A stretch of DNA of 32,624 bases from a virus, in IMG/VR virus record IMGVR_UViG_3300033571_024725, positions 1 through 32,624 of that record; one strand, given 5' to 3'. The notes under the pieces were generated by a model. That model searched no databases and had not been told where the DNA came from. It saw only the letters and a list, made by a program, of their open reading frames with translations. The translations under genes were made by a program, and so were the position numbers. This document shows, piece by piece, positions 23,737 through 30,869 of the stretch (its first letter is position 1; each line of letters opens with the position of its first letter).

Positions 23737-23755
23737 CATCACCCCCTCATCGAAC

Positions 23756-26272
23756 ATGGCAATCGTAATCCACGCGACGATAGAAACCACCGGCGGCGAC
23801 ATCGAGGCCGAAATCAATGCCGCGGCTCGCGGGCCGAAGGGTGATACCGGAGACACTGGCGCCACCGGAGCCACCGGAGCGCAAGGCGACCGTGCAGGCC
23901 TCAAATACACGTTCGATACGAACACAGGCCCCGCCGCACCGAGTCCAGGTCACATCAAATTCAACAGCTCGACCTTGAGTTCAGTCACTCGGATCTCGAT
24001 TCGGGACACGGATATCGACGGCAGCGACACTAGCGCATTGTTGGCGCTCATCGACGACTCGACCTCCACGGTCAAGGCACGCGTCGTCATTCGCAGCAAC
24101 TCGAACGCGGACATCAGCCATTTCAACTTCCTCGTCACCAGTGTAACCGACGAGGGCAATCACCACCACATCAACGGCACATTCGTGTCCGGCTCTGCCT
24201 TTACGAACGGCGAGGTCGTCACGTTCGACTTCTACGCGACCGGCGACAAGGGCGACATCGGCAACACCGGACCCGCTGGCCCCAGCAACATCACCACCTC
24301 CACGGCCACGACCATCAACGGCCTGATCAAGGGCAACGGCTCAACCGTAGCACAAGCCATCGCCGGGACAGATTACGAAACCCCAGCCGGAGCCGCCGCA
24401 CAGATCGCTCCAGTAGCGGCGGACGTGTCGCTCATCAGCGGCAACGTCCTGCCACTCACCCGCCGCAAAATAGCGACATCGACTCAGACTGGCTCCCCCG
24501 CCCCACTAAAGATTTGCCAGTTAATCATGGGCGATAGCTTCGGCATCGGACTCCCGATAAATCGGTCTGTGCAGACTGTCCGCGAAAACGGTGACTTCAC
24601 CATGACGCCATCGGGTGGAGCGGCCACCGAAGGCGGACAATTCGCCCTCACCCCACCGGGGCAGCTTTACCGCATGTCGGCAGCGGGGCATATCGTTACA
24701 TCCGTGCTGAATCAGATCGCACACAAGGTAACCTGTATTTATTCCACAGTGGCAGGCGGCGGGAGTTTCGCGTTGGAGGTTAGGGCAGATGGCGGAGCAT
24801 GGGTCGAAGTCCCCTTGGCAACCACGGCCAATCCCATAAACACCGACAATGGCGGTGCCGCATCCGCTGCGTCCTTCACCCATACTTTCGGCGATTCGCT
24901 GCCCCGTGAAATCCGCGCCAAATGGATCAGTGGGACAAGCAGGATTTTGTATTTCATCCTATCGGATTTAGCAACCGGAGCTGGCCATACACGCGGCGGA
25001 TCTGCCGAGCATTTACTCGCTCTTGGTGGCATTGTAATCCAAAACTACGCCACCACACCAGATTCCATCTGGACGACTTTCCTGAATGCCATACAGCCGG
25101 ACTTCGTGGTGATAAAATCGGATGATGATTACAATCTCAACCCGATTAGCGGAGTGTATTCCAAGCTTGCAGCGATCCGGGCGATGGACTGGATTTTCCT
25201 TTCCAACCACCCGACAGCCGGTCAACCGACGCAGATTTTGAGCGCATCGGATCAAACCTTAAAATCCCTTGCGCTTGACAATGGGCAGGCATTTTTTGAT
25301 TGCCGCCGTGCGCTCCCGAACCATGCAGGCATTGTCGCGCTTGGACTTACCACTGACAACTATCATCTCAATGCAGCAGGCAATCAGGTATTGCAGACAG
25401 CCATGATGAATGCCGCTGGCCGGGGGCTGCTCACTGCGATGGAGATGCACCCGACGGGCATCAGAGGGACCCCATCATATTTTAACGGGACAGGGCGGTT
25501 TTTCCAGAATGCGTATTCCGGTTTCACGGACGCCCTGGCAATCGGGCAATTTCGAGAGGGGAGTAACTCTAACCCAACGCCTGCGTGGTCGCTGCAAATG
25601 CCTGCACTCAACCAGATTACGGAAAAGATTAGCGGGAACTGGGTGCGGATGCTTATCAAAAATAGTCGTCGCATTTTCAGCGGCGGGACAAACGGCCTTG
25701 GTTCATCTCAGGACATAGTGACAAATGTCACCCGCGACGCACATGCCGTCGTCGAATTTCATTCGGGCAACCAGAGTGTTCCATGTGCCGCCGTATCAAC
25801 GCAGACCGGATTTGTGGGTGATGCGCTATTCGGCCAGCGCGACACCTTTCCTAACTCAACAGGCTCACGTGCATGGGGCGTCAATGCTTACGGAGATGCG
25901 GATTTCAAAACATCTCGTAACACCCCTGTAACCGTCGCAGGACTCCCCGCGCTGGTAAATACAACATCGGGCACAACGGTCGGAGATGAGACGATGACCA
26001 CGGGCCTCTATTATCGGATCGTCGCAATTGGCACAACTGACTTCACCACGCTCGGAGCGGCATCAAACACGGTCGGCCTGATCTTCCTCAAAAACGCGGC
26101 GGTGACATACGGCACCGGCACGGTCATCCGCATGGTTACCGCGACAGCGACCGAAGCTTTTGTGACAGACGCATCAGTCGTCCACGCTGGTAACTCCGGG
26201 ACGGTCGTGGCAGGCGGGGGATCAAACAATCTGCCTGTTTATTACGACGGCACAAACTGGAGAATATCCTAA
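23756..26272 (+). CDS. Tail fibre with collagen-like stalks and SGNH esterase domain
   Basis: An 838-residue fibre. A short N-terminal cap is followed by Gly-X-Y triplets (26-46, GPKGDTGDTG...) and a second run (163-177, GDKGDIGNTG...), then a linker and an SGNH/GDSL hydrolase-like domain from about 250: LIMGDSFG carries the nucleophile Ser261, and DNYHLNAAGN supplies Asp534 and His537. A third acidic segment (KSDDDYN, about 454-460) replaces the usual GxND block, so this assignment is tentative. The C-terminus has a GTTDFTTLGA strand pattern used by fibre tips. Likely deacetylates or de-esterifies host surface polysaccharide. Confidence 0.75.
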   Translation: MAIVIHATIETTGGDIEAEINAAARGPKGDTGDTGATGATGAQGDRAGLKYTFDTNTGPAAPSPGHIKFNSSTLSSVTRISIRDTDIDGSDTSALLALIDDSTSTVKARVVIRSNSNADISHFNFLVTSVTDEGNHHHINGTFVSGSAFTNGEVVTFDFYATGDKGDIGNTGPAGPSNITTSTATTINGLIKGNGSTVAQAIAGTDYETPAGAAAQIAPVAADVSLISGNVLPLTRRKIATSTQTGSPAPLKICQLIMGDSFGIGLPINRSVQTVRENGDFTMTPSGGAATEGGQFALTPPGQLYRMSAAGHIVTSVLNQIAHKVTCIYSTVAGGGSFALEVRADGGAWVEVPLATTANPINTDNGGAASAASFTHTFGDSLPREIRAKWISGTSRILYFILSDLATGAGHTRGGSAEHLLALGGIVIQNYATTPDSIWTTFLNAIQPDFVVIKSDDDYNLNPISGVYSKLAAIRAMDWIFLSNHPTAGQPTQILSASDQTLKSLALDNGQAFFDCRRALPNHAGIVALGLTTDNYHLNAAGNQVLQTAMMNAAGRGLLTAMEMHPTGIRGTPSYFNGTGRFFQNAYSGFTDALAIGQFREGSNSNPTPAWSLQMPALNQITEKISGNWVRMLIKNSRRIFSGGTNGLGSSQDIVTNVTRDAHAVVEFHSGNQSVPCAAVSTQTGFVGDALFGQRDTFPNSTGSRAWGVNAYGDADFKTSRNTPVTVAGLPALVNTTSGTTVGDETMTTGLYYRIVAIGTTDFTTLGAASNTVGLIFLKNAAVTYGTGTVIRMVTATATEAFVTDASVVHAGNSGTVVAGGGSNNLPVYYDGTNWRIS

Positions 26273-26292
26273 TCAACAATCAATCCCGAACA

Positions 26293-26496
26293 ATGACCGT
26301 CCCAACCGAATGGATTTTGACCGTGCTGATCGCACTCGCCACCGTCATCTCGACTCTGGCCGCGATCATTTACCGCTCGCTGGCCGCCGAGATCGCCACG
26401 CTGCGCACCATCGTGACCAAACTCCAGGATGATGTGGATCGCCTCAGCAAAGGCTGCGGCCTCGGGACATGCCTCTACAAAAATCGACACTTATGA
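26293..26496 (+). CDS. Small membrane protein, i-spanin- or holin-like
   Basis: A 67-residue protein with one hydrophobic N-terminal helix (WILTVLIALATVISTLAAIIY, cut short here to the core) followed by a charged coiled-coil (ATLRTIVTKLQDDVDRLSK). This is the i-spanin or antiholin layout: membrane anchor plus periplasmic coiled coil, but it is very short. Start ATG 26293; its stop overlaps the next start. Part of a four-gene overlapping lysis cassette, which supports the assignment to lysis but not the exact role. Confidence 0.5.
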   Translation: MTVPTEWILTVLIALATVISTLAAIIYRSLAAEIATLRTIVTKLQDDVDRLSKGCGLGTCLYKNRHL

Positions 26497-26654
26497 AGAC
26501 CACCATACTCGGACTGCTTGCAGCCGTCGCCGCTACCATCCAAACCACCGTCCAGCAAGGCCACTCGCTGGCCGATTGGAAGACATGGATCTTGCCGGTA
26601 TCCCTAGCCGTCCTCGGCTATCTCAGCAACGACCAACCTACAACAAAGCCATGA
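26493..26654 (+). CDS. Candidate holin, small two-helix membrane protein
   Basis: A 53-residue protein beginning at ATG 26493, overlapping the previous stop (ATGA). Two hydrophobic stretches (ILGLLAAVAATI, then WILPVSLAVLGYL) flank a polar turn with Gln, His and Asp, a holin-like topology. It lies directly before a lipoprotein and the endolysin. Very short for a holin, so an antiholin or membrane anchor is possible. Confidence 0.5.
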   Translation: MKTTILGLLAAVAATIQTTVQQGHSLADWKTWILPVSLAVLGYLSNDQPTTKP

Positions 26655-26821
26655 AAATCATACTCGCCCTCGCCTGCCTCGCGCTGGCCTCCTGCGTCTC
26701 GACAACCACCACGATCACCTCGCCTGACGGCACGGTGACGGTCATCGAGCAACGCGGCATCGACCAGTCATCCGTCGCCGCTGCCACTCAGATCAGCCGC
26801 TCGATCAACCCGACCAAATGA
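26651..26821 (+). CDS. Small lipoprotein, o-spanin (Rz1-like) candidate
   Basis: A 56-residue protein with a signal peptide (ILALACLAL) and a lipobox ending at ASC, so Cys15 would be lipidated. The mature part is Thr-rich and beta (STTTTITSPDGTVTVIEQR), about 42 residues. Small outer-membrane lipoproteins in a lysis cassette are usually o-spanins, which join an i-spanin and fuse the membranes of Gram-negative hosts. Unlike lambda Rz1 it is not proline-rich. Starts overlapping the previous stop; ends overlapping the endolysin start. Confidence 0.6.
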   Translation: MKIILALACLALASCVSTTTTITSPDGTVTVIEQRGIDQSSVAAATQISRSINPTK

Positions 26822-27342
26822 CCAAGGCTGCGCCCATCGCCCGCGAGATCGTGCGTATCGCCAGATCAGAGATCGGCGTTCAGGAAATCAACGGCACGAA
26901 CTGCGGAGTGCGCGTCGATGAATACAAGGCCGCCACATGGCTTGATCCGACAAAAGGATGGCCATGGTGCGCGGCTTTCGTCTGCTGGGTGATCCGCCGG
27001 TCTCTGGAAACCATCGGAGCCCGGGAAACGGAGACCTTCACCCGCCCGCAGACAGCCGGAGCATGGGACATGGAGAACTGGTCTCTCAGGCAGGACTCCA
27101 CCACATGGACACTCAAAGCGCACCGCGGCGACATCCTCCCTGGCGACATCGTCGTCTTCACCTTTTCCCACATCGGCTTTGCCGTATCAGCCCCGGACAA
27201 AGATGGATTTGTCACCACCATCGAGGGCAACACCGACGCAGCCGGAACCCGCGAGGGTGGCGGGGTTTTCGCAAAAAAGCGGCACCTTTCCAAGATCCGC
27301 AGCCGCATCCGTTTCCGGCACGAAAAACTTATCCTGGCATAG
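26818..27342 (+). CDS. Endolysin, CHAP/NlpC-P60-like amidase
   Basis: A 174-residue papain-like peptidoglycan hydrolase. The catalytic Cys51 lies in WPWCAAFV, His118 in FSHIGFAV, and a polar EGNTD (136-140) completes the site, the CHAP / TIGR02594-like order. It has no signal peptide, so it needs the holin to reach the wall. Residues 1-45 resemble N-terminal helices of such amidases (REIVRIARSEIGV). It is the last late gene; its stop is one base from the end of the convergent integrase. Confidence 0.85.
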   Translation: MTKAAPIAREIVRIARSEIGVQEINGTNCGVRVDEYKAATWLDPTKGWPWCAAFVCWVIRRSLETIGARETETFTRPQTAGAWDMENWSLRQDSTTWTLKAHRGDILPGDIVVFTFSHIGFAVSAPDKDGFVTTIEGNTDAAGTREGGGVFAKKRHLSKIRSRIRFRHEKLILA

Positions 27343-27363
27343 CCTAGCTCACCGATACTAGGC
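27342..27363. terminator. Weak hairpin between convergent genes
   Basis: GCCTAG (27342-27347) and CTAGGC (27358-27363) form a 6-bp dyad with a 10-nt loop at the endolysin/integrase junction. No T run on either strand, so termination is only possible. Confidence 0.3.
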
Positions 27364-28594
27364 CGAGCCACTCATCGCCCCACCCCGCCGGGATCGGCCG
27401 CCGGTAGCAATCGCGGATGACCTTCGGCGAGTTCCCCGCCCACTCCGCCACGCGGTTGTAATCATTTCCCTCCCGCTGGAGCATGTAAGTGATCGCCGAG
27501 TGCCGCAGCACATCCGCAGGCCACTCCATTCCCATCGATCGCGCCAGCAGCGAAAGCCTTTCCCGCGAAGCTTTCAGGCACACCGCCTCGCCCGCCGCCG
27601 TCGCCCCGTTCACCGCGTCCTCCAGCACCGGCCGCAGCAGATCAGGGATCGGCACCCACCTCTCCCGGTTCGTCTTCCCCACCACCTGGGGCGAAAGGTA
27701 GAGCATGCCGTTCGCGAAATCGAAAGCATCCCGCCGCAGCCGCAGGCACTCCGATGGCCGGCACCCGAGCCAGCCCGCGATCAGCAGATAGGGCAGGTAT
27801 CGTTTTTCCTCCGAATCCATTACCTTTTTAACAAACCTCCGCATCTGGGCTGGCGAGAAAATCCCCGGCGCCACATCGTCCAGGCGCGGCCTTTTCATCC
27901 CCACCGTCGGCAGAGGACGAGCAAGCGGCCACCACCCCAGCGCCGCGAACCGCGCGAAAAACGTCGTCGTCTGCGTCAACCGGTTCCGCACCGTCCGCTT
28001 CGAAAGCCCTGCCGCGAACACGTAGGGCTCCAGATCCTCGCGCTTCACCAGCAGCAGATTGCGATCCCCCACCGTTCCCTTCAAACCCTCCCCCGCCGTC
28101 CTCATCGTTGATCGCGTGGCAGTGGGAGCCTTCGAATACTCCCCCACCACTGCATCAACCGCCGCATGGAAACCAACCTCCTCGACTCCGCCCGGCCCAT
28201 GGCTGCGAAAATACTCCGCGGCCTCCTTCAAACGCTCCACGCCGCCCAAAGCCCGCAAAGCCACGCCGAACACCCGCACCAAATCCCCCACCGACTCCCC
28301 CCCGCTGTCCCTGGTCATCCGCCGCAAAGCCTCCAGAGCCTCGCCCTCCGCCGGTGAAACCCACCTCCGCCCCGTAGCCCGCGCCAGCTCGCGCACCTTC
28401 TCCTCCGCGAACTGCAAGGCATCGCCTTCGGCCTTCCGCGTCGTATCCTTCCAAGCCCCCTCCTCCCTCCACCGCAACCAAAACCGGCCGTCGCCCCGCA
28501 TGGAAACCACCACCACAGCCCCCCCGAACGAAATTTTGCGAGGCCATGTCTCCTCATCCTTCCCATCCGATATTTTTCCTTTTGCCCTCCCCAT
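27344..28594 (-). CDS. Tyrosine recombinase (phage integrase)
   Basis: A 416-residue protein with an N-terminal DNA-arm region (about 1-130), a core-binding domain (about 140-235) and the catalytic domain. Arg279 in GCRPSECLRL, Lys307 in VGKTNRERW, Arg364 in DVLRHSA and the nucleophile Tyr397 in RDCYRRP are in place. At the first position of box II the usual His is Asp361, and the usual His/Trp is Asn388 (WAGNSP). These substitutions are unusual but occur at conserved motif positions, so the enzyme may still work. The start is on the side of the attP at 28.7 kb; the gene is on the minus strand with G-rich coding sequence. Confidence 0.9.
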   Translation of the reverse strand: MGRAKGKISDGKDEETWPRKISFGGAVVVVSMRGDGRFWLRWREEGAWKDTTRKAEGDALQFAEEKVRELARATGRRWVSPAEGEALEALRRMTRDSGGESVGDLVRVFGVALRALGGVERLKEAAEYFRSHGPGGVEEVGFHAAVDAVVGEYSKAPTATRSTMRTAGEGLKGTVGDRNLLLVKREDLEPYVFAAGLSKRTVRNRLTQTTTFFARFAALGWWPLARPLPTVGMKRPRLDDVAPGIFSPAQMRRFVKKVMDSEEKRYLPYLLIAGWLGCRPSECLRLRRDAFDFANGMLYLSPQVVGKTNRERWVPIPDLLRPVLEDAVNGATAAGEAVCLKASRERLSLLARSMGMEWPADVLRHSAITYMLQREGNDYNRVAEWAGNSPKVIRDCYRRPIPAGWGDEWLGLVSVS

Positions 28595-28612
28595 GCCTCA
28601 GCCTTAGATTCC

Positions 28613-28632
28613 TGACAGCAAATGACAGCAAA
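28613..28632 (+). repeat. Tandem TGACAGCAAA repeats, putative integrase arm sites
   Basis: Two adjacent copies of TGACAGCAAA (28613-28622 and 28623-28632) in the 339-bp gene-free region between the integrase and the next gene. A third copy lies on the far side of the att core. Confidence 0.6.
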
Positions 28633-28640
28633 AAATCCCC

Positions 28641-28666
28641 CCAAATACCCCCAAATCCCCCCAAAT
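28641..28666 (+). repeat. Ten-base periodic CCAAAT repeats
   Basis: CCAAAT at 28641, 28651 and 28661, separated by C runs, giving exactly one copy per helical turn. A possible protein-binding array in the attP arm. Function unknown. Confidence 0.45.
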
Positions 28667-28694
28667 CCCATCCCACCAGTCTCAAGCACCCAAC

Positions 28695-28761
28695 AAAAAA
28701 CCCTTGAACCTATTGGGATTCAAGGGTTTGAGAATGGAGCGGGCGATGAGATTCGAACTCA
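28695..28761 (-). other. attP core: tRNA 3' end (probable tRNA-Gly) plus terminator
   Basis: On the minus strand 28761-28735 reads as the 3' part of a tRNA: TTCGAAT loop with four of five T-stem pairs, the CGCCCGC acceptor strand, discriminator U and CCA. G/C acceptor and U73 are typical of bacterial tRNA-Gly. The rest of the tRNA is absent. Following it, an 11-bp stem (28719-28729 with 28698-28708, loop 10 nt) and a T run (minus strand of 28695-28700) make a terminator in the tRNA orientation. Integration here would restore the host tRNA together with its terminator. Confidence 0.8.
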
Positions 28762-28817
28762 GTTTTTAGGAAGGCGGTTGCTTGGGTGGGTTGGGTTTTG
28801 CCGTTTTGACAGGGGGC

Positions 28818-28827
28818 TGACAGCAAA
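28818..28827 (+). repeat. Third TGACAGCAAA copy, opposite arm of attP
   Basis: Same 10-mer as at 28613 and 28623, in the same orientation but on the other side of the tRNA-like core. Nearby TTTTGACAGG (28804-28813) is a partial match. The arrangement suits attP arm sites. Confidence 0.55.
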
Positions 28828-28933
28828 AAGGAGGGCGTTTTGAGTGCTTCGGAGTGGGTCGATTTCGGGTTTTTTTTGTGCGCCTGGTGCCTCGGGTGGA
28901 TCGTCCGGGGATGGGTGCGGAGGGGGCGCTAGA

Positions 28934-29119
28934 TTAGTCTTTGCCATGAAGCGCAAGGCCGATCAGAAAGGTGAAAACTCCCAGCGCTAGGGCAACGAAC
29001 AAGGCTCCAAGAAAGGAAAGAAAAACCCATTCTGATGTCAGTTGCCGCGAGAGGATGATCCAGCCTATTGCCACTCCCCCCATCATGCCGATGACTCCAT
29101 ATTGTGCTGGTTTTTTCAT
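28934..29119 (-). CDS. Small two-helix membrane protein, unknown function
   Basis: A 61-residue protein with two hydrophobic segments (YGVIGMMGGVAIGWIIL and FLSFLGALFVALALGVFTF) and a charged end. On the minus strand between the repressor and attP, in the lysogenic transcript. Small prophage membrane proteins at this place often block superinfection, but no motif shows it. Start at 29119. Confidence 0.55.
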   Translation of the reverse strand: MKKPAQYGVIGMMGGVAIGWIILSRQLTSEWVFLSFLGALFVALALGVFTFLIGLALHGKD

Positions 29120-29226
29120 GGGGATGCTATGAATTGCCTGATCCTCATTGGCAAGCGGAAAGGGCTTGCAGTCCTATGCCTTGCGGGCTGTGTTAAACCT
29201 GCACCAAAGGCAGGGGTGGAACGGGC

Positions 29227-29667
29227 TCAGTTTCCGCCGGGGATCTTTTTGCCGTAGTTGCTTAGATCGGGCTCTTCTTCGGCTGCTTTATTCAGGAGAT
29301 GGATTGCGGTTTCATCCTGCCAGTAGGGATGCCGCTGGATGTCACGGCGGATAGTGCCGGTGATGAATTGCGCTTGCGTCTGCCCCACCCTGGCGGCCAT
29401 GCGGCCGAGGACGTGCCATTCCTGATCAGTGAACTCCAAGCAGCCTTGCAAGGTCGCGGTGGTGGCGATGCGCGGTGGGAGGATGCCGAAGAAATACCAG
29501 TCTAGCAGGGCTTTTTCTGATTCTGACAAGCCACGGCTGCCTTTTTCAATCTTGGAAACGGCGGTCTGTGTGATGCCTAACAGATCTCCGATTTCCTCCT
29601 GATTCATGCCTTTTTGGCTACGGATTGCCCGCAAATCAGCGGGGGTGACTTCTTTGAATTCGTTCAT
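29227..29667 (-). CDS. XRE-family repressor, lacking a peptidase domain
   Basis: A 146-residue protein with an N-terminal helix-turn-helix (residues about 10-60: LRAIRSQKGMNQEEIGDLLG then ITQTAVSKIEKGSRGLS), the cI/Cro fold. Its C-terminal half (about 65-146) carries no LexA-like Ser-Lys peptidase, so RecA-stimulated self-cleavage is not expected; induction may use an antirepressor. Divergent from the early genes across a 97-bp control region with dyads. Likely master regulator of lysogeny, by position and fold. Confidence 0.82.
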   Translation of the reverse strand: MNEFKEVTPADLRAIRSQKGMNQEEIGDLLGITQTAVSKIEKGSRGLSESEKALLDWYFFGILPPRIATTATLQGCLEFTDQEWHVLGRMAARVGQTQAQFITGTIRRDIQRHPYWQDETAIHLLNKAAEEEPDLSNYGKKIPGGN

Positions 29668-29679
29668 TTCGTAGGGGTT

Positions 29680-29749
29680 TTAACATTTTTATGGTAAATC
29701 GCAAGTTTTTCCTTGCAGGTTTAGTCTAATTCGAATAATCAGTTATTCG
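29680..29749. promoter_or_regulatory. Divergent control region with candidate operators
   Basis: Between the repressor (start 29667, minus) and the first early gene (29765, plus). CGAATAA-TCAG-TTATTCG (29732-29749) is a perfect 7-4-7 inverted repeat. TTAACAT-N4-ATGGTAA (29680-29697) has the same geometry with one mismatch, and GCAAG-N6-CTTGC (29701-29716) is another. The region is AT-rich. Exact promoters were not resolved. Confidence 0.6.
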
Positions 29750-29764
29750 TAATCGCAATACGAG

Positions 29765-29944
29765 ATGAGCAAGACAGCAGAGACGAGACAGGAAGGCAGC
29801 CGGACGAAGATCGTTTTCGATCTACGTGATGAGCTGGATACGGAGGAGCTGAGAGCCTTTGAGGCGCGGGCGGAGGAGGCGGGGAAGGATCTGACGGATT
29901 ACTTCCTGAACCTGACGATCAGGAGGCCGGATGAGGCTGCTTGA
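29765..29944 (+). CDS. Small charged early protein (possible DNA binder)
   Basis: A 59-residue protein, first on the early transcript, opposite the repressor. It begins MSKTAETRQEGSRTKIVFDL and continues with acidic helices (TEELRAFEARAEEAG), then TDYFLNLTIRRP. The strand followed by two helices is compatible with a ribbon-helix-helix protein, and the site is where Cro-like regulators are found, but no specific family is recognised. Confidence 0.55.
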   Translation: MSKTAETRQEGSRTKIVFDLRDELDTEELRAFEARAEEAGKDLTDYFLNLTIRRPDEAA

Positions 29945-29986
29945 TGATTTTCCGATGGACGAAAAAAAACGAACCAAAAAACGACA

Positions 29987-30286
29987 ATGGCAATGACAAG
30001 CAAAAGACCGGCGATACGCGAAGGCGATGGGCTGAGAAGAGCGAAGGCGACGGGGGATGTGCGGCAGGAGCCTGCGCCGAACCGTCGCCCACATTTTAGG
30101 GGGGAAGAGGATGCGATCCTGCGGGGGGCGGAAAAGGTGGCAGGCGATCCGACGCTGGTGCGGGTGGAGTGCCTGTGGCGCACACAGAAGGTTCTGCGGA
30201 AGGCGGGGTTCCTGAATCCCCGGCCCTTTTACCGCTACCTGGTGAAGATCGAGGAGAAGGGAGGCCGGCTGTGCGTGTGCCGCTGA
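29987..30286 (+). CDS. Basic early protein, unknown function
   Basis: A 99-residue Arg-rich protein. The N-terminal third is basic and disordered-looking; helices about 45-95 follow (DAILRGAEKVAGDPTLVRVE, LRKAGFLNPRPFYRYLVKI). No metal or catalytic motif. ATG 29987 is used, with a second ATG at 29993. Its stop overlaps a short hydrophobic ORF. Confidence 0.55.
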   Translation: MAMTSKRPAIREGDGLRRAKATGDVRQEPAPNRRPHFRGEEDAILRGAEKVAGDPTLVRVECLWRTQKVLRKAGFLNPRPFYRYLVKIEEKGGRLCVCR

Positions 30287-30357
30287 TGGTCTTCGATGCG
30301 GTGCTGATCGGCGTGGCCTGGGGGCTGATCTGGTGGTTTACGCGGGGGATGATCTGA
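30271..30357 (+). CDS. Very small single-helix membrane protein
   Basis: A 28-residue ORF from GTG 30271, with a good GGAGG 6-7 nt upstream, or 23 residues from ATG 30286, which overlaps the previous stop. Nearly all of it is one hydrophobic helix (FDAVLIGVAWGLIWWF) with an Arg near the C-terminus. The coupling and ribosome-binding site favour a real micro-protein. Role unknown. Confidence 0.4.
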   Translation: MRVPLMVFDAVLIGVAWGLIWWFTRGMI

Positions 30358-30384
30358 AACTGCAAATTTCAAAATTCAAGGAAG

Positions 30385-30630
30385 ATGAATAGAAAGAAAG
30401 GGATCAACACGGGCGGCGGCACTCCGAAGGGGGTGAGGAAGGCGAAGCGGCGGATGACGAAGGAGACAAGCGGCATCGCACAGAACGGATGTTGGGATGG
30501 GTTCTCGGATGTGAAGACGGCTTGCAACCGATTCCTCCGCGAGCGGGTGGATGCGGGCCAGATGACGGAAAAGCAGGCTTTGCCGAGATTTTTCAGCAAG
30601 GCGCAAAAAACAAGCAGGGAGATACCATGA
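30385..30630 (+). CDS. Basic early protein, unknown function
   Basis: An 81-residue Lys/Arg-rich protein beginning MNRKKGINTGGG. It contains a helical middle (DVKTACNRFLRERVDAGQM). It follows an AT-rich leader (30358-30380) and overlaps the next gene (ATGA). No family recognised. Confidence 0.5.
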   Translation: MNRKKGINTGGGTPKGVRKAKRRMTKETSGIAQNGCWDGFSDVKTACNRFLRERVDAGQMTEKQALPRFFSKAQKTSREIP

Positions 30631-30869
30631 AGGAAATTTTTATCATGTTGCCAGGGCGGGATGACCTGCGGCTGCGGATCTCGGTGGCGGTGGAGGAGGA
30701 CAATCGTTTCCCAACGCCGCTGGAGCTGCCCAGGTGGGAGGAGGTGGAGCCGGTCAAGGCCGCCGCGATTCTTGCGGAGCTTTCGCTTGCGGTGAATTTG
30801 GCGGATGACATCGATCTGGCGGAGATCCGCTGGGCGCCGGTTACGACGGAAGGGGGGATTACCAGATGA
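30627..30869 (+). CDS. Acidic early protein, unknown function
   Basis: An 80-residue acidic protein starting at ATG 30627 within the previous stop. Sequence EIFIMLPGRDDLRLRISVAVEED then helices (PVKAAAILAELSLAVNLADD). It might be a small interaction domain. Overlaps the next start. Confidence 0.5.
   Translation: MKEIFIMLPGRDDLRLRISVAVEEDNRFPTPLELPRWEEVEPVKAAAILAELSLAVNLADDIDLAEIRWAPVTTEGGITR

Noticed and set aside
23732-23738. TTTGACA before the gene at 23756
   Set aside because: Distance to ATG is 17 nt, not 13, and its TGA is the stop of the previous gene; may be chance, so not counted with the eight.
28735-28761. Complete tRNA gene
   Set aside because: Only T-arm and acceptor 3' half are present; the anticodon and D arms are missing, so it is an att fragment.
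29129-29257. 42-residue plus-strand ORF with a lipobox-like LAGC
   Set aside because: Overlaps the end of the XRE repressor on the other strand, has no ribosome site, and is alone on its strand in the repressor region.
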